A DNA stretch of 64,000 nt from Phoebastria nigripes (taxonomy: Eukaryota; Chordata; Aves; Procellariiformes; Diomedeidae): the NCBI GenBank assembly GCA_035582835.1, contig JAYKAV010000778.1, forward strand, positions 3,511,860-3,575,859, given 5' to 3'. The position numbers and the translations under genes were made by a program. The notes under the pieces are model-generated. The model was not told where the DNA came from. It searched no databases and worked only from the letters and a program-made list of their open reading frames with translations. Below are positions 37,260 to 50,600 of the stretch, piece by piece. Within the stretch, counting starts at the first letter, position 1; each line of letters opens with the position of its first letter.

Positions 37260-37265
37260 AATAAA
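37260..37265 (+). terminator. intronic AATAAA polyadenylation hexamer
   Basis: A canonical hexamer lies 368 bases after the exon 2 donor and 267 bases after the in-frame intronic stop. It could end a short read-through isoform. Such hexamers are frequent by chance in AT-rich introns. Confidence 0.25.
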
Positions 37266-39846
37266 AGGATCTCTGTTTCTGGACCAAGTTTGCTGCTGAG
37301 ATATCTGAATTTTTAGGTAACAACACATGTTTCACACTGCATTAATTTGTTTTTCCCTATGTGCATACAGACATACACATGCATGTATGTATGTGGCATA
37401 TATATAAAATACCATTTATAGGCATTTTCTGTATTCTTTCTTTCACTATTTCTGAAAAGTAGACAGAACAATAGAAGATGGTTGCCTTTTTAAATCTCAC
37501 ATAACTATCACTATATTTTAAAAGAACAAAAAGAGGAAAGGGAAAAAAAGCCTGAAAAAGTTACAGTCACATTTTGACTTACAAGAATTAACAAGATAAT
37601 TTTCATTAGCAGATAAGCATTTAAAGTTACCAGTGACAGGATGGAAGCATAGCAAATGACATAACCATCTGATATGGTGAAAAGCCCACAGACTATTCTT
37701 CGGAGGCTCTTTCAAACTTATTTTCATAATCCATAGTATCCAGGGATGCCATTAGATTTGTTCAGAGTAATTTTTCAAAGATGTGTGCAACTTGGAAAGA
37801 ATAGACAGAACTCAGTAGCATGACAGTTATTTCCTTGCAATTTTCCACATGTGGGAATTGCCATCTTCAGAGATTAATTGAAGTTCCTAAGCATGCAACA
37901 TCACATTCTCAAGCCTTTATTCTAGAGGTTTTTGTCCTGTAAACACCCCAATGTTTTCATGAGCAACAAGCAAGCCTTTTGTTCATAAACACGGATTTCT
38001 ATTTTGTTTCTTAATTCTTATTTCCATTTCTACAACTTCTATGTTCATCTGCCTCCTCATCCAGATCATTAAGAGAGGTATCGAAATACCCAGCAAAAGC
38101 AGTAGTCTCATATACAACTAAAACAATTTTGCACATCAGAACAGTTCGGGTAATTCTATTAGCCAAACCAAGCATATGAATGCTCATCAGGGCTGATTTC
38201 TAGCACCAGGCACTCCAAGCGCCTGGTGTCTTGAGATCTGAGCACTGTGCACAAGCTCAGTGATCAAGTGCTCTCTCTCCGGAAATATATGGTAAAATGC
38301 TCTGAGAAAGGGCTTGTATTCAAGAGGAAATTAACTGAAAAAGGCAATTGTGAAACAAGTTTTTCAGCAATAGCTTTCCGCCTGCACGTTTTTGAGAGTG
38401 TCTTTTTCTGATGTGGTTTGCTCCACTAAGGAAGTCTATTATTCTACATTGGTTAAAGAGCCTCTATTTCTATAAGAAGAGCATCCACACAGAGTCACTT
38501 GAAAATTCAAATCATACTTTTGACTGGAATAATCTCACTCAGCAGAAAAAAAACCAAGTCACCTCCTTTATTATCCAGCAATCAACAACAATACTAGGCA
38601 AACGGTTCCACCTGTGCTTGGCAGAGCAGCCATGCTTCATTGCTCATTATAGGAGACACAGCAGAAAACTCCAGATCCAGGGGCTTGAATAGGAGCTGGA
38701 TGGCAGAACTGTAGCTGTTAAAAGCATTCAGCATCACTTTTTTATATGCTGCACACATTTACCCATCTGAAAACCAAGTAGTCCACACTGCTGAATACCT
38801 TGAAAATAACAAGAGAAAGCATCTGCTAGGATTCAGACTTTTTTAAATTTTATTTTTTTAAAGGAATGTGTGGTGAGTCTTCTTTTTATGGATTATGTTT
38901 GAGTCAAGGTATGAAGGGAAGCTTTCATTCTTCCCACATTTCTCCCATGCTAAATTAGCAGCCCACTTCCATTGCAAAACCACCAGTAGTGCCACTCACG
39001 GGATAAATCCCCTCTTCACCTCAAATGAGAAATCATGCCACAAACACCGACCATGGGGAGAAATCTTTTGCAGGCACAGGCTCAGAACCAACCTTCCCAT
39101 CAAGCGCTCTTTTGCGGACAATAAAAAGTTTATCTCCCTTTCAGACGATGTTCACATGTAAAGCCACTCTGCAACTTGACCATCCATTGATATTCTGTCC
39201 TTAACATTGTGGGTTTCATTTCAAATCAGTTATGTGGTACAAATTTGTTCCTCGGGGTATTTCACAAACACTTGCTACACAAGTCAGTCCATTCTTATAG
39301 AGTGGACATTCCCAGAATACATTAACATTCAAAACAGGATGCTTGCTAATGAACGTAACACTGAAATCAGGGTGTACTTTGGTTAGTTTACAGTAAAGGA
39401 TAATTACAGCCAATTAGAGAACAATCTCCCAAGTCACTTGGGGAAGGAGGCAATTAAGAACCAGTGGACCAGCCTTCACCCCTTAAGGCAGAGCAGCTTC
39501 TTTGCTCGAAAGGCAAAATAGCAAAGGGAGACAATATTTAAGAGGCTGATATTTAAGTGATGTCAAAGTGTTGCCATCCATTTTGAAGCAGCAGCTGTGG
39601 CCAGCTGCTCAGAGAGGGTTGCATTTTCACGGCTGGTGAGGGGCTGTTTCTGACACACAGAGGCACCGTGAGATTTAGGGGCAGGTTGTGCTTGTCCTGT
39701 AAGGGTATGATAAGGGTGGAAGTGTGAATGGCTCCGATAGCTAGAGGGATTAGCGCAGGCTCTGTATGTTGTTCAACAAGAACATGGCAGAATTTGGACC
39801 ATATCCTTTCTTTCCTGAACTGCATATTACAGGCATATTTAGCACC

Positions 39847-39912
39847 AAAAAAAAAAAACCCCCAAAAACAAAACCAAAAAACCCACACCACAAAAAACCC
39901 CAAAAGACCCCC
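39847..39912. repeat. A/C-rich low-complexity tract
   Basis: Runs of A separated by CC, CCC or CCCCC. The complement reads as an F/W/G-rich protein in the minus-strand frame 39553-39975, which is therefore an artefact. Confidence 0.9.
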
Positions 39913-40967
39913 ACAGTCCACATTTATAATGTCATACACCTCAAAACTCATTTCATCCTGTCCCCTGCAATGCAAGTTTAAAACATCAGCATCACCAATA
40001 TAAAATAAAATATTTGTTATTTATACAGTGCTTTTAAAACAAAACAGAACAAGAGAACCATATAAAGCAGAGCTTGTAATGAAACAATTTCTCAACACAG
40101 CACAATCCACTGCATCATGCCACATCACTACTACTCCAATTCCTTCAGTTCTTAGCATTTGTTACTGCAAACAGCATAGGTTCACTTTGCAGAGTTATAC
40201 TCTCTGTTAGGCTCTCCTAAGGTGCCACGCACGCCTATGTCCCTTATGAATGCTTTCATACATAGCAGATTCCCAGGTGCGTGCAAGAAAACTGCAAATG
40301 AACAGTTACACACCTCCTAAACTGTATTAAAAATACAACTAAATAACATCACTCTGCTCAACCTCTTCAGCACTTCCCTTCCAGTGACCAAATGTATAAT
40401 AACTGCCAACCCAAAGGATACATGACTAGAAATGAGTCTTCTGATAACAGTATTTGTATGTAACAATAAAAAGACAAGTAACACTGTTCCTGTGTAATTA
40501 CTTCCTGCAACTCAAATGTTTTTATCCCCTGACAAAGCCATTCCTCAATTAGGTGCTTCAAGGATATAAATAGTTTTATAAAGGGTGGCATCAGCTAGAG
40601 AAACAGAGATTAGAGAACAGAGTTATTATGGGCTCTGTTTACCACAAAAGATCTCCTAGTCTCTTGTATTATAGAAGTTGTGCAAGGTCATATCTGGCTA
40701 AGTAATTAAACAGGAACTCAGCAGAGCCACAGAAAGCTATTTTCCCAAGCTTTGCGGAGATCTATCTTGAGCCTAGCGAGCCTCTGCAAATGAATTTCTC
40801 CCTTTCCCTCCTGCCAATGTATTATCTCACTGCTTGATTTTAGAGGGCAAAAGACTCAAGAATTCATCAGTTAATTTGTAGAATTACTGAATTCGTGTAC
40901 TTGCAAATTCTATTGGTCCCCAGCCACGCAACAAGTCCAGGATCACTGGCATTAGTGATTTAGAAAG

Positions 40968-40984
40968 AAAAAAAAAAAAAAAAA
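40968..40984. repeat. poly(A) tract
   Basis: Seventeen A after TTTAGAAAG, followed by CCCAC. No element body identified. Confidence 0.85.
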
Positions 40985-43900
40985 ACCCACAACCTAGAAA
41001 TGTCTGGTTATTCTGTATCTGGGATTACCATACAGAAAGAATACAAAACTTTTACCTTCAAAGTTCCCTTTTAACCGAGCACAAACACAGCTGCATTACC
41101 CAAACAGGTAGTAAGAACTTGCTAAAGTCTTTCTTATTTTTGTTGCTATAGTATGAGCTAGTACTATATTTACTCACCCAGGAAGAGCTCAATGCAGCAA
41201 CGAGGGCTTTCTCAACACCTTTCACAAATACACTTTCTGTTGTTAACTCAAAAACCCCTGCAAGATCACAATACAAGCTAAGGCTCTTACTCTTTAATAA
41301 ATAAAAAAATAAAGCAAAATGCATTAGCCTTTCACTTTCTACCCTCCTCTTAACTCTAGAACTTGCACTGCAGCACAGCTTCCCTTCTATAGCCTTCTTC
41401 CAGGTGGACTCTCTCAGGAGCCACCTGCTTCCCTCTCTTCCCCCACTCTCCCAGCTGGAGCTGATAGTCAAAGAGAAATTGCTTGTCCCAGCACCATCAT
41501 ATCACAAAGCCCCTTTCTCTAAAAGCTACACTTCTCTTTTCTGTATTCCCTCTAATTGCTGCCATAAGGGCAGGAGCATCCTTGTGCTCTCTGAGATACT
41601 GTAAAATGATGGAGCAATGCTTGGGAATGTCCTCTGTNTTACTGTTGACTGCAGTTCTTCTTTCTCCTTGCAGCACCAAATAGCCCATCTGCATTCTCCC
41701 CCCTTCTTCCACTCTAAGCTTCAGTCCACTTACTTCAGTGGAAATAAGAATTACATTAGTCTCTGACACCTCCTCACATCCACAAGTCTGCACTTTGTCT
41801 TTGACCTTCACCATCGTTAAAATGCCTTGAACACTTAAAGGCTGTGATTTCTTGCTCATTTTAGTATTTTAAAGACAAGAATTCATGTTGGAGTTGCATC
41901 TTTTCTGATAATTCCAAATTAAAGGTACTGGCTCAGCAGGAGGCTGAGCTCAATAACTGAATCTCTCCAGTGTATGCTTTTCCTGATCTTTCTGCAAGGA
42001 CAATTGCTTTCAGGTGGAATAATTAGAAATGTCTGGGCCACATCACTAGGCATGGCAGAATGATAGTCAGTACAAAGCTGCAGGTGGGTACAGGGTGGGT
42101 AAAGCTCTCCGTGCTGCTGTGTGCAAATCCTCCTCCCTGTCCATGCAAAGCCTAANTGCCCTTTGAAAGAAGGAATTTAATGAACTGTTGTAGACGAATG
42201 CTCGTTCCTACTTCAGTTCTGCTGGGATGCTTTACCTCTTGTGCTGTTTGGATTTGGCGGTACAGACCCAAGCCAGGCATGTGGATGAGGAAACTCTATT
42301 TATAAACTACAGACAATAACACATTCCTGCATCCCTTCGCAGAATTTTGCATCTAGTGTCACAGAACGTGCCCAGCTTCCTGTAGAAATTTGCCAGNAGT
42401 GGTCAAGACCAGAATTAAGAGTCAGGGAGGATTATAATGGATATCTGGATTTCTAACTCGGGTTTCTGAAGAGTTTCTCTGGATATTCTACTCTCTTGTA
42501 CCCTTCCTATACTCGCACACAACTGTAGGGAAGATTTTGATGGAAGTTACAGTAGACCAATACCTCAATTTGCATCCAGTTAGTTCCAAATGTACTCAAT
42601 ATCAATCCCCAAAATCCCCAGTGCTTGAGCAAAATTTGAAACTCCTAATGCTACAAATAGGAACTAGAAACAAATCTTTTTTTAATTGTTTGTTCCTCTC
42701 TGGCTTTTTCCTTCAGCAGAAGCTGCAAACAGCAATCGCTTCCTTGCTAATAATGTGAGATACTATAGTCATCCCTATAGCCTCTTCATAATAATAAACT
42801 CCTGCCAGTAAAGTAACCACACCAATGGACAATACAGGGAGAAACTAAAAACAGAAGATGTATGAGCATAGGAAGCTAGGGGAGACAGCCAAGCATTAGT
42901 CATTACAGGCTGCATTGCCCTTATGTCACCTTTTAAAGCACTTGAGAGTGGCAGTGAAGAACACAATGAAGTGAAATTCTAGCGTTCCCACTTTTGGATG
43001 ATCTTAAAGACTTTAAAAATGAATTTAAAAAGCAGCTGAGAAGGCATTAGAAGAAAAAGTTAATAATCAGACAATCTTTTTAAAAATGGGAGTGTCTGCT
43101 TCAGCAGAGATGACAGTTCATTCAATATGTTCCTTGTTCAGGTCTCTTGAATCACCCAACTCTTTCTGCAATAATTTGAGTGTTGAATACTGCTCAAGTG
43201 CCTTGTCAAGATACATCACACAAAACCTTTCATACTTTTTTTGTTTCAATAACGCCTGTTCTTTCATTCAGAATTTCAATACCGATGTAGTTAAAAAACG
43301 CAATTCCCTTGCCATCAGCAAAACATTTATTTTTCTCCTCGGGGTCCTCGCGGATTGACTGTCTATCCGAGTACCCTGCCTTTCCCACTGAAGATATGGT
43401 AGGTCTTGACAGTGTTTTGTACAGTCTGACCAGAAAACAAATTCTGGTGGTTCTAATTTTCTAACTCTTTCATTTCGTTAGTTTAGACAATTATGTTCTT
43501 TCCATGTGTCCCACACATTAAAAGGGTACCTCTATCACATGGTCTAAGCAAGATTTTCCTGCATATTTGAAAACTCACTCAGTGTTCCCCTGTCCCACAG
43601 GGCACACTGTTNTTTTGGAGTCTGTTACAAGACTCCAAGCAGTGCAATTTGATATTGTTTGTACAAGCACCGCAGAATTATCACAAATCTGAATGTTTTT
43701 TTTCCCAAGAAAAGAAGTTTAATCTTTCACAAAGCAAGCAAATGAATTTAAAAAAAACAGAGAAAAATCATACTTCATTCTTCCAGCTTTTTAACTAGCT
43801 GTAAGAATTCGATAGAGCTTAATTTTGAAAAAGATAAAAAATTCTGAAGTTTTAAAAAACAGCACAATACCTTTTAAAATATAGAAGGGCAGGGTTTTTT

Positions 43901-44745
43901 AGTTATTGATCTAATTCAGAAATATCTAGTGCTCACAGCCTGTGCTCNGCATCATTGTCTTGTGACACATTCCTTTGTCTACACTTCTGCTGATTTGCTG
44001 GATTTGTACTGATTTCTCGAACCCCTTCTCCAAAATAATTCTGAACTCATAGGTTGTATCATATTGCAGCATCTTTCCAGGATATATGTGGTACTCTATT
44101 TAATTTAGCTTCATTTAATTTAATTTAAAGCATTTTCATAACATTTAGGGAATCCGTAGGAGCCAAAAAACATGGCTGCTTTATATCAATCTCTCAAGAG
44201 GCTACATTAACCTGAGTTTTAAAACAATGCATATTAGTTAAAAAGGAACAATAACAATTGTTTCCTGTATAGCAAAATAACACTCTATGAAATGATCAAA
44301 TACCTTTCTAGAAAGGCTAGCCAATGCAGACTTAAAGAGCAGTCATAATTATTGCCTTAAAAGCACTGATGCAGCAATAAACACATTACCATGAATGCCA
44401 TATATAATGCAGTTACTTTAGTAGCAGTGTTACTTAAGTAACTTTAAATATGCCTTTGTCGTCCAAATGTGAGCAGAAGAAACAACACTTAGAGCAAAAG
44501 CTCAATTTAGTATCATTAGCATTATTCAAGTGATTTGAAAATGGCAATGCTCAGAAAAAGGGTGAATAGATGGAAGGATGGACAAACAGAGGAGACAATA
44601 GAGAAAATCTCAAAGAGAAAAGGAGAACTTTGAAACTTAAAATATTTAGCAATAATTAACTAGGCATTTTCTGCCTGATTTTCTGTATCATAATGTAGTA
44701 TGAAAACAAATCTTCATCTATGCCTGGTTTCAAATTCTTAGACAG

Positions 44746-44766
44746 ATCTATCGATCTATCTATCTA
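44746..44766. repeat. (ATCT)n microsatellite
   Basis: ATCTATCGATCTATCTATCTA, a short and slightly interrupted tetranucleotide repeat. Confidence 0.85.
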
Positions 44767-47700
44767 CACATATACCTATATACGCGTACACTCACACAAA
44801 TTAAATCTTATGATCTTCTTTGTCTCTTCTACGAATATGGCCATAGACCCCTTCAATTAATACTTTTACTTCCAATGTTATACGTCTCCACCTCTCTTCT
44901 TTCCATACAGGCAGAATAATGTAAGGGCTTTTAGGTAAAAGTTACCAAATTCCAGCTTATGCAGAGGGCAGAATAAGAGTCTAGCAAGAGCTGCACCTCA
45001 AACACCTGGCTTGGTGTCCCTCTAAAGTGCAAAATTACTTTCTAGTAGAGGGACACTGTCTATTAATTATCATTCCTGAAGGTAAACATCACATGCCAGC
45101 ATGTGGAACTTCAAAATTGGTAAATCGTAAGCAGATTACAATACCAGATAATAGGATAACCTTCAAGCTGAACCTCCTGCTTCATTCCAGAAAAAAACAC
45201 CTTTAGTCAAAATCTAGGATGTGGCCGTTGCTTGTAGTGAGCTGTGCATTCATCTAAGGGAAGATTTAGGCTTTCCCCAAAGGGCTGGACAATTTTCATA
45301 AGGGTTTCCTTTTCCTCTGGACATATACAGAGTCCAAATACTTTTACAGTGACATAAGAACAAACGACCTTCTGACTCCATCGTTCAACATGAGTCATGC
45401 ATAGCTTGGAATAGTTAGAATGAGTCATATATTGCTTTCAGCAGAGTTTGTCGGAGAATAGTGCTTTGCATACAAACACATTGATTCATCTGGAGAAATT
45501 CACTTTGCAGGAAACTATTTTATTTAGGAAATTTCATATGGTCTGTGTGTAGCTACTTTAATAAATAAACAAAAGAATGAATTATTTCATTGAACATTTG
45601 AAATTGTGACAGTTTGATATAGTCATTTCACCGCTGAAGGGGATGTCTGTGCATCAGAGAGTTTCTTGGGGTTTTTTGCAATGATCATAAGCACACACAA
45701 AGAATCAAATTTGATGAGAACATCATCCTGCCTTTTATGTTTATGTCACCAGATAATATTCTGGTGACTGGCCAAGCAAAAGAAGATAAAATCATGCAAA
45801 GCATTCAGGGTTTGCTGTGAAAACACAAGCTGTAATAAAACACTATATGATGCATTGTGGTTTTCCATCAGATGTCAACTAGTTAGACCTGATGGTCAGT
45901 TTTTGACCTATGACCATTGGCATGGCAACTCTCCAACCCTTTGTGGAGATACAAATCAAGGCTCTCCAGCTTAAAACCAAGAGCACCAATGGCAAGTGAT
46001 GGGTAAACCCCTCATTATTTGCTAGGGTTTAACGGATCTTTCGGGAAGGTCTGGTAGGTACACCTATCATAGCTGTAATGCCAGCTCCTGTGAACAGGTA
46101 CACATCTGGGAGTCTTGGGCACCGAATGGTGTCAATCAGTCTCTCACTTTATACCAGACCCTGCGGCAATGTAGTATCGCTAGGGCATTCAAAGGATGAT
46201 GGTAAGAAACTGCAGATGGTTGACTTTCCAGATGCTGAACTCCTGAATAAGGCTAACATCTGTGCACACCAGCTTAGGACTGCACCAGCAGTACTGAATG
46301 CTGATCCATCCACCTGTATTGTCAGGTTCTAGTACACATTTCAGCTGATTCTAGGGGTTTCTTTGTCATTGCCAAGATATATAGCAGGCTGAACCAGAAA
46401 TACGTGGGAGGTCGCCTTATTCTCCATTACCGTGGCCCATGCTACAGGTGCATGCCACTGCCAGCATCCCAGGAGGAGAGGCAGCCTGTTCTCTGTGCTC
46501 AGAGAGCAGGGCAGTGCTCACAGCCATAAGTATAAAGCTCTTTTTCAATTGCCTCACTTGTTTGGGTTGATCAGGAATATTTGTACCAAGACACACTACA
46601 GTGCTGATGTTATTTGGGGCTAGCAGTTTGCAGCACCCATGAAACTTCACCCATGCCCACATGAACTTACAAAACGGTGAAAATGTGGACACCGTAGTGC
46701 TGCGAAGTTCCTGAAAAATCTTCCCCTTCCATAGATTCCCAGAGCCCCCTTGCTTAGGAATTTTATGAGATCACTTTATTTTTTTGCTGTGTGCTGCATG
46801 CATGCCTGAAAGCACCTGCTGGGGGTTAGATGTTAACATGTCTCAAATGCAACCCCCCACTTTGCTATACAGGGCACCCCAACTCCGTTTGCAGAGATCA
46901 GAGTTTGCTGCCCCGCTCCTTTGAACCCCCTCACAGAGAGACTCTCACTTCTTTCATGCGTTTTTGCTGCCAGTACAGATTACTCATTCACCAGGTCAGG
47001 AGAGCTCCCGTTTATTTACTGCAGCACACATGCTAGCAGCAACAAGGTTCTCCAGTAAATCCCCCTGCTTCTTCATTGCCAGCCTATTCTCAGTTCGGTA
47101 GCGGGATGCCAACATCAGTTTTAGCTTACCCTTCATTTTCATTTTGTGGCCTTTAACATCTTACCCATACATTTATTAGCACTGCTATCTACANGTCCCT
47201 TTTACAGCGCCTGTTCTGAATGCACAGTGGTACCATTTCCAAGTGATGTACATGGATGTAGCATAGCTTTGTATCCAACGGTAATCATTTTCTGCAGGCA
47301 GCAAATACAATTACTACATAAATACAGGAGGTGAGAGGAATAAAACTTTGTTCCTTATGGGCCAAATGCACAAGGCAATGTTTCTACAGAGATTTTCTTA
47401 GAGATAAGAAGCAAAAGTAATTTGAGAACTACTGCCCATAGAGCATCACCACCCACAGAGAGGAAGCCACACATTACATTTTTATTTTGATGGCAACCTT
47501 TTATTCTGGAAACATTGTCCTAATAAAGTAATACTTNTCCTTACAATTAATCTTCCATCTGTGCCAGAATATGCAAAGGTCCTAAAATCAAGGTTTCTAA
47601 CTGTTTATGAGATTCATCTGCATAGGACCTTACAGTATAAGTGTCTTTTCATTTATTAAAATCATATTTCTTTCACATTCTTGTTTTTACTATTGNATAT

Positions 47701-50166
47701 GACATTGTAAAAAAACCTCGCTGGTTCTACAATACTTACATAAAAATGATTTTTGATTGCTATTAATGCATTTCTCAAAAAAAAGTACAAAAGAATTTCT
47801 TGCTCTCATGGGCAATTGTAGTATTATAATATTAGACTATTTAGTGATTTAAACATGTCATTTCATGTGGAAAAAATTTCNAAATTTGCAATGGAAATAT
47901 TAAATATGATAAATTATAATTTCAATAGTTACAATATTTTATACAGAATATTTTAGAAAAGTTAAGAATTTCTCTCAAGAAATGCCAGGATGAAAACAAA
48001 ACAAAACTTTTTTTTTAACCTTAATAGAATTTCATTTTCAAAATTAACAAGAAAATGAAAGGATAAGTTATTCATCATTTCCTGCAAATCAGTGTATTAG
48101 TAAAAACACTCTGGAGCTTTCTGAACAGTGTTTTTGTTCATTAGGATTCGATTTATTGCAACACGTTCCATGTATTAAAGTTTTCTGATTTAAAACTCCA
48201 GCACTTACCATTGATTAGTATAGCATACAATAAAAAGCTCTTGTATTTCCAGTTAAGGTTGGCACAGAAAGACTACTAAGGCATCATGGTGTCCTTCAAA
48301 TCTGAGAGTTTCTTTAAGAGTGACTTTGCATGTTTAGAGTCCAGAGTTTGTCTTACCCAGGTCTGTCGTCCAAGTCCATAGAGCTCACAAGCGTTGTTCT
48401 GTGGCAGGTTAAAGTATATGTGGATACAGTTTGGGAAGAAGAGTAGTTTCAACAAGTTGAAAGTTGAGTGAAACTTCTACTTTTTTCTTAATTTGGTTTT
48501 TGTGAGACAGGGTCTCCTAAATCCTGGATTCCTTTAAAAAAAAAAATCTCCTTTTTTGTTTAATTAGCAGTAAGATTTACCACAAGCTAGCGAAGGTTAG
48601 ACTAGCCTGTTCNTTTCTGAGGCCGTTAAATTTGAGCGGTAAAGCCATTATCCCACCTCTGGCTCATTTTAGAAAAGCAGAACCAGTGACCAGCTGTTTT
48701 AACTTTCACCTGAAAGAAACTAATGCCTCCCCATCCCCAAACATGCTCTATTAGCAAAACATCACCTCAGTGTTAGTCTCTGATAAGATGTTTTCTTGAG
48801 GAAATAAAGCCACAGATGATTTTTTTTTTTTCCCCCCCTTCAGGAGCCCAAATTATAAATACCATTTACCAAGCCATGACAGTTTCTCTAAACATCTGTA
48901 AACCTTATTCTTTTCTATGTTTTTGATCTTTCTTCATATTACCAGCACTCTCTTAATCTGCTGTTCACGTTTTCATCCAGACAGCACCCAAACAGAAGTG
49001 GGATCTGTGGTGTCATATACACTCAGCTTCTTTAGCACGAGACATCCACGCTATTTTTAACACTTCTGATTGGAGAAGGCTGAATTAGTTATCTGAGAGA
49101 GTTTAATTTTTTTAATTGATGTAGTCATTTAATTGGCATTTTTGCATTTATTTTAAAAAAAATCACAAATTAAATATATTAAAACTATTACATACTTCCC
49201 AATACTTTCTGACCAAGGTATGGTGAAATTCAAAGAATTAGATATTAGGATTTTAGTTTTCCTTCCTTCCAACTTGTTTAGCCATTTATCCTTGGACTAA
49301 ATGGCTGAAAAATCCTTCCAAAATGGCAAAGTGGCAAGGCAGGGGAAAATGAAGTTTATATTCTTGTTACTTGATCAACTTGGACTGCTCCAGTGAAACA
49401 GTTTCCCATGGCAAAATGTTGATTTATTAAATGCAGAATGTTCCACTGGAATGTGATTTAGACAAAATTATATTCTGCCAGCTTGTCTGCTCTGGCAGGC
49501 TGAAGGAAAAGTGGGCAGTTTGAAGAATATTAAAAAAAAAGTCCAAAAGATCATAATTAAATGTAGCTTTGGAATTGCTGATCTTCCAGAAATTAAAAAA
49601 TGCAAATAATTCACACTCTGCTGAGAGACTTTTTTAATATGAGAATATCCCAGGAAACGGATATTTCAGGTTTTTACTGCCTCTACATTTTATGTAAAAG
49701 CCAGAATTATTAATGTAGCTTTTACATTACATATTAAATCCAAAATATCAACATTTAAGCAATTTCTAAAAGTTGTCTCAATATTATACTTGAACTGCCT
49801 CAATTGAATCAGACTGAATCAAAGTCATGGGCTTCAAGGACCTATGTTTTTCACCCCAAAACATCAGACCTTCAAGTAAAGGCTGTATAAAGAATGTTTG
49901 AATTCACATTTTTGACAGCATATCATATTTGTTTGCCTTCCCCAAAACTCATGAAATACCGGCTTTTAAAACTGTCAGTGATTCTTGAAAGCACAAGTGC
50001 TTTTTTGGTTGAGGTCCAATTGTTTTAACAAGGTAAATCTCAGTATAATTTTCCATTCCCTCGGTTTTTAAACTACTCAGAATTCTGTAGGTCTGTACAT
50101 TAGCCTGCTCACTAATAGTGTAGATACAAAGCCAAGATCAGGATCATTTTAGTTAATAGAAGTTTT

Positions 50167-50184
50167 GATATTGATTTCAATATC
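50167..50184. repeat. short perfect hairpin, 8-bp arms
   Basis: GATATTGA-TT-TCAATATC. Short enough to be chance in AT-rich DNA. Confidence 0.85.
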
Positions 50185-50189
50185 GAGGG

Positions 50190-50600
50190 GGTTTGGCCTC
50201 AAAAATATTCTCTGCAAGAGCAGCTCCGACCATGGTCTCAGGGCTTTGGAGAGGGGGGAGGCCACAGCTGGCCATCTCTGGGGTGCCTGGGTGCTCCCCC
50301 CACCCTCTCTCCTATAGCCATAGGCACAGATAAAATAGCTATAAGCAAAGACGACAGGTCAGACCTGCTACCTCTGCCTGGTTTATTGCTGTGGATGTGT
50401 GAGGAGAAAAGAAAGGCAGGAATCCTAGATGGGAAAGGGGCTGTAAGAACCCTAGATGGGAAAGCGGCAGCAGGTTGTACCAGGGGAAAAGCAGCGTGGT
50501 GAAGAACAGAAGAACGTGGGAGAGAGGCTCAAAGGATGAGGATCAAAGTGGACCCTGGATCAGGGCTACGCTCTCTCCATTTTCCAGTAATATTTAATCC
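50190..50600. other. GC-richer patch with a duplicated motif
   Basis: Within this patch the phrase CCTAGATGGGAAAG occurs twice about 30 bp apart (near 50427 and 50452). No coding frame or known repeat was recognised. Confidence 0.4.

Noticed and set aside
39553..39975. 140-codon minus-strand frame
   Set aside because: Its middle is the translated complement of an A/C-rich low-complexity tract. No homology is evident in the rest.
46078..46332. 84-codon frame considered as a processed pseudogene
   Set aside because: No parent gene recognised, no poly(A) remnant or target duplication seen.
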